From Tepidisphaeraceae bacterium (lineage in GTDB: Bacteria; Planctomycetota; Phycisphaerae; Tepidisphaerales; Tepidisphaeraceae), in assembly GCA_035998445.1 (NCBI GenBank), contig DASYHQ010000052.1, positions 62,001 to 126,000 on the forward strand: a DNA stretch of 64,000 nt, given 5' to 3'. The notes beneath the pieces were generated by a model. That model saw only the letters and a list, made by a program, of their open reading frames with translations. It did not search any database and was not told the origin of the DNA. Made by a program: the position numbers and the translations under genes. Below are positions 54,301-63,085 of this stretch, piece after piece; the first letter of the stretch is position 1; every line of letters begins with the position of its first letter.

Positions 54301-55762
54301 GCAGGCCAACCCGCTTCGCGAGGCGGACTTGCCCGTCGCTGGCATCCTGCTCGCCGGTAAGGAGAAGGGCAAAGCGGCTCGCCCCGAGTGGGAGAAGGTC
54401 GGCGGCCATACCGGTGCGATCGCTCACCCGATGGCGCTCGCACACCCCGTGCTGAACGGGCTGTCCCCCGACGACTTCTTCACGTGGGCCGGCGCCGATC
54501 AGCTCAACTACCGTCTGAGTTACGCTACGCCGCCCAGCGGGTCGGTCAATCTGATCCAAGCAGGTGAAGACCTGTCGCTGGCCCCCATGTTCGAACTGTT
54601 GGTCGGTCGCGGATCGTATCTGCTGAGCCAATTGCTGGTCGGCGACAAACTGGGATCGGATCCGGTTGCCGATCGCCTGCTGACCAACGCCCTGAGCTGG
54701 GCCGCCGCACGCGCAAACGCCACGGCGACGCGGACGGTCGTGGTCGCCGGTGACCCGGCGTTCGCCGCGTACGTCGATGGTCTTGGCATCGCGCAGGAGA
54801 AGAGCCCGGACGTGAAGGCGGCGCTGGCCCTAGATGCGAACGTGTTAGTCGTGTCCGCCACACCGGCGAACCTGCGAGCGCTGCTCGATAACGCGCCGGC
54901 CGTCCAAGCAATGGCTGAACGTGGCGGCTGGATCATGCTCGCCGGGCTTGATGAAGCGGGCCTGGCCGCCTTCAGCAAGCTGGTCGGCATCCAACACCGC
55001 ATCCGCCCATTCCGCAAGGAAAGTGCGCTCATCGACGCGATGGACGACGCCCTCACCATGGGCATCTCCGACCGCGACGTGCAGCAGATCGATCCGGAGG
55101 TGATCATGCCTTGGACCGGCACGCATCGCGTTTCGGGCAAGTTGTTCAGCAACGTCGTGGACGCCTCCGACGAGATCGCCTCGTTCGCGAAGGTCGGTAG
55201 CTTGAAGGAGGGCAGCGACCTGCCGCTGACCGACGGGCTGACAGCACAGACCTTCTGGCGCTACACTCAGTATCTCTCCGCAGACGGCGGGGAACAGGTG
55301 ACGTTGGAGCTCGATCGTCCGGACACGATCAAGGCGATCGAACTGTGGCAGAGCGATGCCTACATTTGGGCGAAGGACATCGAGGTTCTCCTCGACGGCA
55401 CGGCGGTGACGCAGTTCACCCTGAAGGACCAGATCGGCTGGCAAACGATCGAGCTCCCGCCGACGCAGGCGAAGCAGATCGCCATCAAGCTGCTCTCGAC
55501 CTACCCGCCCGCGAAGGAGGTCAGCAACCAGCTGGTGACATTCGACGAGTTGCGCATCCGTCGCGAGTTGCCGGCAGACCATGCCAAGCGGGTGATTCCG
55601 CTCACGACGCCCTGCGGAATCGTGAAGTACCCGATCGGCAAAGGTGGCGTTCTGCTGAACCAGGTGCGCTACGATGGCGACGACCTGCCGGAGAACCTGG
55701 CGAAGAAGAAGTTGCTGTTCTCGGCGCTGCTGCGGAACCTGGGCTCGACCTTCAGCCAGTGA
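51392..55762 (+). CDS. Large secreted GH2-like multidomain protein
   Basis: A 1456-residue protein with a signal peptide (about 1-22, ending CLAAE). An N-terminal CBM6/35-like module (EPVWVEGESATAV, then GKYVLWARVGFEW) precedes a GH2 sugar-binding sandwich (about 205-385), an Ig-like domain and a TIM barrel. WNWEVGNEVGMITG carries the Asn-Glu acid/base pair, and IYTEGGRW may hold the nucleophile. The last 500 residues include a glutamine-amidotransferase-like segment and a discoidin-like sandwich (GGEQVTLELDRPDTIKAIEL). The substrate is not evident. Both flanking regulators could control it. Confidence 0.85.
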   Translation: MNRIQAAVCVVSSVLLHGACLAAEPVWVEGESATAVSGADVKPGSSRPGILSAGQWMTFSTDEDNTPTDGVTLAYDVNVQSAGKYVLWARVGFEWVRADLAFRVDGGAWQEMPADHATTNVVELAVWSELAWDQGPVLDLSAGQHKLEVRFTRPEKNDRFIFGLDCIALIPEGLQWTPDNTLKPGETYNADVDQQAAKVIHAVPASSAEARIEVPLSELWQVARFDDPNMDAAPYKPTKELPEKQLHWRGIKVPADAWTERPELSFGHRVAYRTRVDVPSDLDGRSFLLHFGGHAWITSVFVNGQFVEGRQSTMVPMDFDITRAIKPGQTNTIEVVIKGAYYAIDHQPGQLNRSRNQPRTEQFLKYFKWIDCTYPTGKIGGEAIQTGLTRPATLIVAGPAYTSDAFVRTSVKDMRLDADVEVTNPQGQAMEVTLKTEAVNDRTGEVEKTFAPRTLSIPAGGKASAAIGDKWADAKLWWPSESIKDMPTCYQLRTTLLVDGKPVDVRNTLFGFRELAVDGRHVTINGIRWRPHMWNAWGPTGSAAALDEYFRWNNRGMRMNALDTEVFDRSGIPGRMSSAWEGMFGNVALENPRMWENWKLHIAQQVKAHRNSPSIWNWEVGNEVGMITGRLFFGDKIAKHEKQMAEVVEVARQLDPTRLAVESGAGDFGGLNEVNSWHYMTGEFRTPREFYEYNIGAVSQKREGDMQTLYRWDGNRPQIQGEEFYFPGMGNFAWFGGPKVYRGKQFRDAAGGKYGRIYTEGGRWQDVYMLNPCTGPLPTIEKSMAAQAVFIREYNSAFYPEATVTRTIKVFNDTRSNATLDFRWRVEFNGNVADQGQKSYELKAGLNQEDTITVRMPSVQERTDGKLILELFNGETRVFEDSRAIAVLPAAAPAALSAETLAVFDPQGKVVGWLQQRKAPMAAIDDLGAIPAGAKTLLVGPGAITAENHQSVAAALRQFVSAGNTAIVLEQANPLREADLPVAGILLAGKEKGKAARPEWEKVGGHTGAIAHPMALAHPVLNGLSPDDFFTWAGADQLNYRLSYATPPSGSVNLIQAGEDLSLAPMFELLVGRGSYLLSQLLVGDKLGSDPVADRLLTNALSWAAARANATATRTVVVAGDPAFAAYVDGLGIAQEKSPDVKAALALDANVLVVSATPANLRALLDNAPAVQAMAERGGWIMLAGLDEAGLAAFSKLVGIQHRIRPFRKESALIDAMDDALTMGISDRDVQQIDPEVIMPWTGTHRVSGKLFSNVVDASDEIASFAKVGSLKEGSDLPLTDGLTAQTFWRYTQYLSADGGEQVTLELDRPDTIKAIELWQSDAYIWAKDIEVLLDGTAVTQFTLKDQIGWQTIELPPTQAKQIAIKLLSTYPPAKEVSNQLVTFDELRIRRELPADHAKRVIPLTTPCGIVKYPIGKGGVLLNQVRYDGDDLPENLAKKKLLFSALLRNLGSTFSQ

Positions 55763-55857
55763 TGGGGACGCCGGGGGCCACAGCCTAAGCGTGTGATCCA
55801 ATGCGCCCGGCCCCACCCTCTGGGCTAGGCGCGCAAACGCCCGCGATTGGTCGGCGT

Positions 55858-57003
55858 TCACGTCGCGCGCAACCGCGATTGCCGTCGGTACGTCGTCGGC
55901 GTCATGCCGAAGTGCTTGCGGAAAGTCGCGCTGAAGAGCTTAGGGTTTGCGTATCCGCTGCGCTCGGCGACGTCGGGCATCGGCAGGTCGGTGGTCGCCA
56001 GCAGCCGCTTGGCCTGCTCGGCGCGGGCGCGGTGGATCTCCTGAAGGATGCTGCGTCCCAGCAACGTGCGGAATCGCCGCTCGAGCCACCGGCGACTCAC
56101 CGGAACGGCGCGTAGCACATCGCCCACGCCCAGCCCGTCGCCAGCGCGCGTGCGGACGAAGCGGACGGCATCGGCGACGGCGGGCTCGTCGACGGCGAGC
56201 ACGTCGGTGCTCTGGCGCGCGATAACCCCAATGGGCGGCACCTCGATCGGACGTCGCGGCGGCTTGGCTCCCTGCATCAGGCGGTCCAACAGCCCTGCCG
56301 CCTCGTACCCGATGCGGTCGGCCGCCAGCGCGACGCTGCTGAGCGCCGGATAGGCCGAGGCGCACAGCGGCTCGTCGTTCTCCACGCCGATCAGCGCCAC
56401 GTCCTCTGGCACGCGAATGCCGTGCGAGCGGCAGACCTCGGCGACCTCCCACGCGCGGTGGTCGTGCGCCGCCAGCAAGCCGATCGGCTTGGGGCAGTCG
56501 CTCAGCCATCGCCACAGCGCCACCGCGTCGGCCGGTCGCTCAAACCTTTCGGAGCCAAGGCGGTAACGCTCGAAATCGTACAGGTGAAACGACATGCCCG
56601 CCGCGTGCGCTGCCGCCGACATCAATGGGGAGAAACTGTTGTGCCAGCCATACCCAGCGTAACCGACATGCCGCAGGCCGCGCGACGCGAAGTGCTCGAC
56701 GGCCAAGTCCACCACAAGCGTTTCGGGCGTGCCGACCGAGGGAACGTTTTGGTAATCGAGCGACGCGCTAACTACTGGGACTGCAAGTTCACGCAAACGA
56801 TCGAACACGCTGGCGTCGGCCAATTGGGTGACGACGGCGTCCGGCTTCCAGAGGCGTAGCGCCTCGAGCGGCACGTCTTCGGGCGCCAGGTGCCGAAACG
56901 CCCAGTCCACCGTGGCTGACTGCGCGTATGCCGTCGCCCCGCGCAGCACGCCGCGCCCATACGCCCCGTCCAACCGCAGCATCAGCAAGATTGACCGTGC
57001 CAC
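55858..57003 (-). CDS. XylR-type LacI/AraC hybrid regulator
   Basis: A 381-residue protein. Residues 1-270 form a LacI-like periplasmic-binding fold (SILLMLRLDGAYGRGVLRGA; ASRGLRHVGYAGYG; PEDVALIGVENDEPLCASAY), and the C-terminal 100 are an AraC-type double HTH (GVGDVLRAVPVSRRWLERRF; MPDVAERSGYANPKLFSATF). This arrangement is typical of E. coli XylR and is much expanded in planctomycetes, usually beside sugar-degradation genes. It likely controls the GH2-like gene upstream or its own cluster. Confidence 0.93.
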   Translation of the reverse strand: MARSILLMLRLDGAYGRGVLRGATAYAQSATVDWAFRHLAPEDVPLEALRLWKPDAVVTQLADASVFDRLRELAVPVVSASLDYQNVPSVGTPETLVVDLAVEHFASRGLRHVGYAGYGWHNSFSPLMSAAAHAAGMSFHLYDFERYRLGSERFERPADAVALWRWLSDCPKPIGLLAAHDHRAWEVAEVCRSHGIRVPEDVALIGVENDEPLCASAYPALSSVALAADRIGYEAAGLLDRLMQGAKPPRRPIEVPPIGVIARQSTDVLAVDEPAVADAVRFVRTRAGDGLGVGDVLRAVPVSRRWLERRFRTLLGRSILQEIHRARAEQAKRLLATTDLPMPDVAERSGYANPKLFSATFRKHFGMTPTTYRRQSRLRAT

Positions 57004-57171
57004 GACCCCACCATACAGCCGTTGTCGCGATTACGGAAAATTTTTGCGCGTTTCAGCCAAGCCATCCTGCAGTGTGGAGGTATTCTTGAAGCGTTGGCGG
57101 ATCGCCGCCCACCTCAGTTATTCGGCGCGTCACGCGCCCTGTCACATCGTCGCTTCAGGAGGAGAGTTTTC

Positions 57172-57765
57172 ATGGTCCGCACCCAACTGCTTACGCTCGT
57201 CTTGTCCGCCGGTGCCGCGTTGTCTTTCGCACATGCCGACCTGCACGGTGCCGTGATGACGTTCTCCGTCCCCGACCAAACTTTGGGCAGCAATGGTCCC
57301 GACAACGGCACATACACTGAGGCGGGATTCCAGATCCGCGAGCACTCCTTCACCGGTATCAACATCGATCAGGGCCTGCTCCAAGACGGTGGCTGGGGCG
57401 GTGACAGTGGCGAGGGTGGCGGGTTCGAGATGACCAGCACGATACCTGGCGAGCTGTTCTCATTGGTGTCATTTGACGGTAAGACGCGCTACGGTAATCC
57501 CCCCTCAGTCACGGTGCGTGGCTACGACGCGGCGGACTTTTTGGTCGGATCGGCTGAAGTGTTCACGCTAGCGGGAACGATGGCGACCTACACGCTTCCC
57601 GCGTCGTTCACGAGCCTGTCGCGCGTCACGTTCAGCAATCAAAGTGATCCCGAGTTCGACAACATCACGCTGGCCGCCGCCGCCGTCCCTGAGCCGACGA
57701 CGCTGGGCCTACTGAGCGTCGGGGCGATGGGCCTGCTGGCCCGCCGCCGTTGCGCAGCGGTGTAG
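57172..57765 (+). CDS. PEP-CTERM sorted secreted protein
   Basis: A 197-residue protein with an N-terminal signal peptide and a C-terminal PEP-CTERM tail (VPEPTTLGLLSVGAMGLLAR, then RRR), recognised by an exosortase for surface anchoring. The middle is a beta-rich jelly-roll (GFQIREHSFTGINIDQG). AGGAGGAGA lies just before ATG 57172. Its stop codon is followed directly, in the same frame, by the remnant at 57766. Confidence 0.9.
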   Translation: MVRTQLLTLVLSAGAALSFAHADLHGAVMTFSVPDQTLGSNGPDNGTYTEAGFQIREHSFTGINIDQGLLQDGGWGGDSGEGGGFEMTSTIPGELFSLVSFDGKTRYGNPPSVTVRGYDAADFLVGSAEVFTLAGTMATYTLPASFTSLSRVTFSNQSDPEFDNITLAAAAVPEPTTLGLLSVGAMGLLARRRCAAV

Positions 57766-58155
57766 CTCGGGGCCTGGTACTTCACGGACCGCTGGAGTTC
57801 GCACTACTCAATGAACGACCGGTTCAGCGCACTGTACCGTTGGCAGAGTGCGATCGGCGCTTATGGTTTCGATTGGGACAAGCGCCCGACACGAATCACG
57901 CGCGTGCGATCAGGCACGGTGCTGACGTTCGATGGTTCGGTCATCTCCAACAATCCGGGTGCAGACCCGTTCTACTTTTCGACCCACGGCAATCCGAACT
58001 GGAACCCACCGCTGGGCCAGTGGGGCAACTTTGCACCCTGGCCGGTCGACCGCGCGAACGGTAAAGGGTCGCGGCGTCACAACGGCACGTTCAGCGTCGG
58101 GTTTGTCGACGGGCATGTCGAGCAACAGAAGAAGATCGACGCGAACGAATTCTAA
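57766..58155 (+). pseudogene. 3' remnant of a prepilin-like (H-X9-DG) protein gene
   Basis: The frame after the PEP-CTERM stop reads WYFTDRWSSHYSMNDRFSAL and continues to a typical end, RRHNGTFSVGFVDGHVEQ, the H-X9-DG motif of planctomycetal prepilin-type proteins. The N-terminal cleavage/methylation segment and most of the body are missing. An internal ATG (57811) would give 114 residues, but no ribosome site is seen. A rearrangement that joined the PEP-CTERM gene to the tail of another gene is likely. Confidence 0.75.
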
Positions 58156-58194
58156 GTGTGCGCGCTCACGTAGAGCATCGTCATCAACAGGCAT

Positions 58195-58238
58195 GAAGAC
58201 GCCCGGTCAACCTTACGGTTCGCCGGGCGTCTTCATTT
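58195..58238. terminator. Hairpin terminator between convergent genes
   Basis: A 12-bp perfect stem (GAAGACGCCCGG with CCGGGCGTCTTC) followed by ATTT. It lies between the plus-strand remnant and the minus-strand SGNH gene. Confidence 0.8.
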
Positions 58239-58356
58239 GCGCTTCAACACCGTCATCCGAGCGCTGGCGGTGCGCTCTCGGCAGCGCCGATACCCAGTTG
58301 GTCTGATTATTGGTGATCTCGACACCGCAGCGGTTGAGGCCAGCCTGAGTTTCGCA

Positions 58357-59844
58357 CTACTCATGGGCCGGCGCAGGGCGGTAAATCCGCAGCGCCGCGA
58401 TCGGCGGCACTTTATCATCGTTCGCCGCGGCAGCAGTTAGCGTCAGCACGTGCTTGCCGTTTGGCAGCCCCTGCACGAGCGTCGTTATCTGCCCCGCGGC
58501 GGCCTCACCATCGCTGAACGGAGCATATTGATCGACGAACATCGGCAGGGCGGACCAGGTGATCGTGAACCCTTCGGGCAAAGGCGCGTTGAAGCCGCGA
58601 AAGTAGTCGGCCGGATCGATGCGCACCCGACCGGAATTCGACTTGAAAGGCTTGCCGCTTTCGCCAATGCCGTCGGGCCCCGTGACGGACCCATCGACCC
58701 GAAACGACCACGATTTGGAATCGGACTCCACCGTCGTCACCGTGTAGGTCCAACGCTCGGGGATGAGCGGCGTCTCCCGATCGATGCGCTTGATGAACAG
58801 CGGTGACCACGGTTGCGGGCTGGGCCGGCTGAAGCGGTAGCATTCGGGGTAGCTTGACGGCTTGCGACCATCGATTAGTACGTCCACTGGCGCACTGCGA
58901 TGCTCTGTTACCTCAGCCGCCGAGGCGGGCGCAGTGATCACGTCGACGCGGTTCCCTTCGAACTCGAGGACGAGCTTTCCCCGTTCCCATCGTACGTCTT
59001 GCCCGATCTCCACGTCGCGCACCGGCTGCTGCTGGTCGGCAGGTGGCGGCAGGTCGGGGCGGTACACCAGGTGACGTGAGATCAATTCGGCCAAAAGATA
59101 GTTGCCGTGGGCATTGAGGTGTACGGCGTCCGACAGCAGGGCGGACGGCTGCAGGTCGTTGGCGCGCAGGTAGTCCAGCCAAGCCGTGCGTACGTCGACC
59201 AGGCCACACCCATACTTGTTGGCGGTGGCAGGCAGGAAGTGGCCGTTCATCAGCTGGTCCCACCACGCGCCGGTGTCGCTCTGCTGGGTCGCCGTAGGGT
59301 CGGGCCACTTGGTGACGTGGTCCGTCTGAATCAGGACCTCGGCCGTCGTGCGTGCGCGCGTTTCGCGGATGATCTGCTCGTACGTGTCCTGGCCGCCGTA
59401 GACGTGGAAGATGACCAGGTCTGGATAGAACGGATACAGGTCGTGCTCTGCCGACCGCACCAGGAGCTGCGAAGCGAATCCCCCGATCGCGCGGTTCTCG
59501 ATCGTGAGGTCGGCGTGCGGGAACCTCGCGCGCAGGTCATCGGCCACCTGTTTCGACCAATCCTGTTCCGTGATCGATTGACCGTAAAACAGGATGCGCA
59601 CGCGATTGCGGCGCTCCGGCGTGCTAGTGGCCAGCAGCCGCATCGTGCGCTGGATGCCCAATCCCAATACCGACACGTCCGTCGGCGGTGCGGGCGCGGG
59701 AAACGCCGCTTGCGTTGTCGCGGCGACGGCCGGGGCCGGCGCTGGGGGCGGTGCGTTATTTCGGTGATCGGTTTGACCATGCGCGACAGCGCAGAGCAAT
59801 CCGGTGCTCGTTGTCGCGATCGCAAATGCGGAGGTACCTTTCAT
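58357..59844 (-). CDS. SGNH/GDSL-type secreted hydrolase
   Basis: A 495-residue protein. ATG 59844 starts a signal peptide (SAFAIATTSTGLLCAVAHG). The SGNH blocks are present: serine block FYGQSITEQDW, GG in IGGFASQLLV, the third block VIFHVYGGQDTY (Gly/Asp in place of the usual GxND), and DAVHLNAHGNYLLAELI with the Asp-His pair. A C-terminal sandwich follows. Such proteins often remove acetyl or methyl groups from plant polysaccharides, which fits the neighbouring glycosidases. An upstream in-frame extension lacks coding character. Confidence 0.85.
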   Translation of the reverse strand: MKGTSAFAIATTSTGLLCAVAHGQTDHRNNAPPPAPAPAVAATTQAAFPAPAPPTDVSVLGLGIQRTMRLLATSTPERRNRVRILFYGQSITEQDWSKQVADDLRARFPHADLTIENRAIGGFASQLLVRSAEHDLYPFYPDLVIFHVYGGQDTYEQIIRETRARTTAEVLIQTDHVTKWPDPTATQQSDTGAWWDQLMNGHFLPATANKYGCGLVDVRTAWLDYLRANDLQPSALLSDAVHLNAHGNYLLAELISRHLVYRPDLPPPADQQQPVRDVEIGQDVRWERGKLVLEFEGNRVDVITAPASAAEVTEHRSAPVDVLIDGRKPSSYPECYRFSRPSPQPWSPLFIKRIDRETPLIPERWTYTVTTVESDSKSWSFRVDGSVTGPDGIGESGKPFKSNSGRVRIDPADYFRGFNAPLPEGFTITWSALPMFVDQYAPFSDGEAAAGQITTLVQGLPNGKHVLTLTAAAANDDKVPPIAALRIYRPAPAHE

Positions 59845-60213
59845 CGTATTCGCTCGCTCTCGTATAGGTCGGCTGTCGCGGCTCATTCTGCCGCGGCCGC
59901 AGGCAGGAATGCCGTCACCCTCGATGCCGGCGGCCCGGGCCCGCTTTACACTGTACGACCTGAAGCACGCAGTCGTTGTCGAAAATTCCAGGCGCAGAAC
60001 GAGAATCTGACCAGATCGACGAACTAACGGGCTAGCCCCGATAAGCATTTGAGGATCGGACTTTCGCGGCGTGAAAACGGAGGTCGAAGCGATGCGCGAA
60101 GCACGGCCCGTAGGGCTCGGCCCGTCTCGCGGCGGGCGACGCTTTACGACTGCGAGGGCGCAACCTAGGATCGGCTCGACGGCGAGGGGACGGGCCGTCG
60201 GGAGGTTCATCGA
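59845..60213. other. Divergent region before the GH4 gene
   Basis: These 369 bp separate the SGNH and GH4 genes, which face away from each other. No gene, known repeat or clear operator is seen. Confidence 0.4.
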
Positions 60214-61536
60214 ATGGCGGACGGCGATGTGTCGCGGCGGGAGTTGAAACTGGTGTTGATTGGTGCGGGCAGCTTCGTGTTCGGGCCCAGCGCGGTGCAC
60301 GACGCGATCGAGCGGCACAAACTAAATGACGTGACCCTTGAATTGGTCGATCCGAACGCGGAAGCGGTCGAGGCGATGGCGGCGTTCGCGCGCGGGCTGG
60401 CGACCCGGGCTGGCGTGCGGGCGACGGTGCGGACTCACGCGAATCGTGAGGCAGCGCTCGACGGTGCGGACTTCGTCCTGTGCGCGGCGGCGGTGGACAT
60501 GCGGCGTCGGTTCGCCACGGACGTGGACCTCGTACATCGCATTATCCCGGGACATGTCATCACCGAGTTCGGCGGGGTCGTCGGCGTTCTGAGCACGCTG
60601 CGGCAGGTGGCGATGATCCAGTCGATTGCGGTGGACATGCGCCGGCAATGTCCGAACGCCTGGCTGTTGCTGTCGAGCAACCCGCTGCCGCGCACGACGC
60701 AGGCGGCGGCGATGAGCGGTGTAAACGCGGTGGGGTTCTGCAACAATTCGGAAAAGGTCTACGGCCTGATCGCCAAGGCGATGCTGAGCATGGACGAGTC
60801 GTTCCCGTGGGCCGCGGCGAAGGCGAAGTATGAAGCGACGTGCGGCGGGCCGAACCACCTGACGTGGCTGCTGAAACTGACCGAGCGTGCGACCGGCCGC
60901 GACATGACGGGAGAGTTTCGGGAGCGGCTGCTGAGCGATGCTGACATGGGCGCCGAGCCGTGGACGAAGCAGATCCTGGACGACAGTGGCTACCTTTGCA
61001 CCGCCGGCGACCACCACTTCCAGGACTTCCTGCCACCGACGAAGTTTAGTCACTCGATGCACGAGGTGTGGCACGGCGGTGAGGACGAGCGACGCCGCCG
61101 GCTCGACGCCTTACGCATGGCCGAGCACGACCCGGCGGCGGTACCGGCGGCGCTGGGCAACCGGTCATGGGAATACCCGCTCGACCTGGTCGCGGCGCTG
61201 GGACGGGGGCGTCCGGCGTCGTTCTTCTCGCTGAACCTCGTGAACGAAGGGCAGATCGCGGAACTGCCGCGCGGCGTGGTCGTCGAAACCCCGGCAACCG
61301 CCGACGCGGGCGGCGTGCGTCCGATGCAGGTCGCATTGCCCCAAAGCCTCCGGGCGATCAGCGCGGCTACGGTGGAGTTGTCAGACGCGCTCACGCGTGC
61401 AGCATTGAACCAGTCGCGCGAGGGCATCCTGGCGGTCGTCGACCGCGATCCCACGATCCTCGACAAGCCAGCGGGGCGACGAGCGGTGGAAGAGGGTTTG
61501 TCGCTCCATCGGGATCTGATTGGCCATTACGACTAG
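60214..61536 (+). CDS. GH4-family glycosidase
   Basis: A 440-residue NAD- and Mn-dependent enzyme. The Rossmann start LVLIGAGSFVFGPSAVHDAI, SSNPLPRTTQAA, the metal Cys in VGFCNNSEK and the metal His in GGPNHLTWLLKL match family 4, which uses redox elimination to cleave alpha- or beta-glycosides. Alpha-galactosidase or alpha-galacturonidase types are closest in feel, but specificity is not determined. It is cytoplasmic, with no signal peptide. Confidence 0.92.
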   Translation: MADGDVSRRELKLVLIGAGSFVFGPSAVHDAIERHKLNDVTLELVDPNAEAVEAMAAFARGLATRAGVRATVRTHANREAALDGADFVLCAAAVDMRRRFATDVDLVHRIIPGHVITEFGGVVGVLSTLRQVAMIQSIAVDMRRQCPNAWLLLSSNPLPRTTQAAAMSGVNAVGFCNNSEKVYGLIAKAMLSMDESFPWAAAKAKYEATCGGPNHLTWLLKLTERATGRDMTGEFRERLLSDADMGAEPWTKQILDDSGYLCTAGDHHFQDFLPPTKFSHSMHEVWHGGEDERRRRLDALRMAEHDPAAVPAALGNRSWEYPLDLVAALGRGRPASFFSLNLVNEGQIAELPRGVVVETPATADAGGVRPMQVALPQSLRAISAATVELSDALTRAALNQSREGILAVVDRDPTILDKPAGRRAVEEGLSLHRDLIGHYD

Positions 61537-61886
61537 TCACTTGGGGCTCGGCGTACCAGCTAAGCACCGAGGATGTTCTTAGCGTTCTGCACTATCCCCG
61601 TCATGCTATTGGAGGCCCGCGTGGCACTTACAATGTCCAAGCGTCCACGAGGACCCGACAACTCCCGGTAATTTTCTCAAACAGACTCTGCCGCCGTTCG
61701 TAATACCTCCAGCCCCAAAAACACAGCCGCCTCCAACATCTTTCGAGGAAGGCGGCGGCTGCAATTTCAGGCTAACCCATGGTGGGCTGTGCTGATCCTC
61801 GACGTCATTTCCACAGCAGTCGGATCTTTGGAACAGTCCACTGGGTCCAAACACGCCGTGGGGCAACTTCTACGAGAAACAACTGA
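61537..61886. other. Intergenic region between convergent genes
   Basis: About 350 bp with no gene that I can support. It contains one hairpin (61724-61761). Confidence 0.4.
61724..61761. terminator. Possible terminator between GH4 and prepilin-like genes
   Basis: An 8-bp stem (CAGCCGCC with GGCGGCTG) with a 22-nt loop, followed by CAATTT. Far (190 bp) from the GH4 stop, so uncertain. Confidence 0.35.
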
Positions 61887-62660
61887 CTACGGGTTGACAC
61901 AGAACTCCCACAACGTCAGCTCTTTCACGCGCTTGTTCTCGACGTGCCCGTCGAGATACAGCGCGTTTGCACTCTTCTGCTGATTATGGCGGAAATCCAC
62001 GTTTCCAGCTTGACCCGCCATTTTATTGATCGGTTGGGCCTGATAGTCGATCCAGTTGCGGTCATTGAACAAGCCGCCAGTCATCCACCAGACGCCCGTA
62101 TTTCCCGCGGCCGTGAGGTTCCACGCGAGCCAAGAAGCGTTGCGACCACCGTCGTCGATCAGGTTGCCATCGAACGCAGCAACCACCTCTTGGGACCGCT
62201 TCACAGTCGACAGCTTCCTGACTTTCATCGGCGTCCCCGAAAAAAGATCGGGAGACCAATCAACGAACACTGGAAACAGGCGTAAGTTGAAATTGTAATG
62301 GTTCTGGCTCTCCCCGCTTGGCGCATCCACCATTGGCGTATCTTTGTCAGTGAACACGGGAGAGTATTGGTGGTTCCCAGTCCAGGGACGCTTGTTCGTC
62401 ATGACTTTCGTGAGGTAGCCGGCTGCGTGACCCTCGCCCCAAAAACCAGAATGCGCGGCGTTACCTGGGGGCAGGACGCCTTTGTTCTCATTGACGTACA
62501 TGAACATCGCCTGCCCGATCTGCCGCAACCGGGACGAACAATCGACCGCGTTCGCCTGAGCGCGTGCTTTGTTCAGCGACGGCAACAGGATGCTGATCAG
62601 CAGGGCGATGATGCCGATGACGACGAGTAACTCAACGAGCGTAAACCCTTGGCGCTTCAT
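61887..62660 (-). CDS. Prepilin-type N-methylation and H-X9-DG protein
   Basis: A 257-residue protein with a classical type IV prepilin-like start (KRQGFTLVELLVVIGIIALL, cleavage after Gly, Glu at +5) and an H-X9-DG C-terminal motif (RHNQQKSANALYLDGHVEN). These belong to the DUF1559-like family, present in very many copies in planctomycetes, whose role is not known. The position beside sugar-degradation genes is typical. The remnant at 57766-58155 is the tail of a similar gene. Confidence 0.93.
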   Translation of the reverse strand: MKRQGFTLVELLVVIGIIALLISILLPSLNKARAQANAVDCSSRLRQIGQAMFMYVNENKGVLPPGNAAHSGFWGEGHAAGYLTKVMTNKRPWTGNHQYSPVFTDKDTPMVDAPSGESQNHYNFNLRLFPVFVDWSPDLFSGTPMKVRKLSTVKRSQEVVAAFDGNLIDDGGRNASWLAWNLTAAGNTGVWWMTGGLFNDRNWIDYQAQPINKMAGQAGNVDFRHNQQKSANALYLDGHVENKRVKELTLWEFCVNP

Positions 62661-63085
62661 GTTTCACTCCGTTCGATGTGTGCCCCCACGCGACGGGCGG
62701 TATCGGGCCGTGCCGCAGGATGAGCGGTTACTAATGCGAGCCTGGGCGAGCAGGCGAGGACCGCTGAACAGTGGTCTGAACTCGCTTGTCAGTGGCGCGT
62801 CGGAGTGCCAATGTGATGGGGCGACCGCAACGGGACCACTAATGTACACGAAATATACCCCACGCTTTTCAGCCGCGGTTGACTGGATTGGTTAGAAGTT
62901 TTTCCGAAATTCGACGGAGGGGTAAAATGTGGGTCAGGGTTAGAGATGGGTGGCGCAACGGACCCGTCAAGTCCTGACCTCACCCGTGCGACCACGATGG
63001 CTGCCACCAGCCGCAAGTAAGCGGTACGTGGTGGCGATGGCGTGCCTTACGACAACGATCGGGTACCCGCGAGCGCGGCGGTGCT
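62661..63085. other. Intergenic region without clear features
   Basis: These 425 bp follow the right-edge gene and precede the prepilin-like gene, both minus strand. I see no gene, repeat or strong terminator. Confidence 0.4.
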
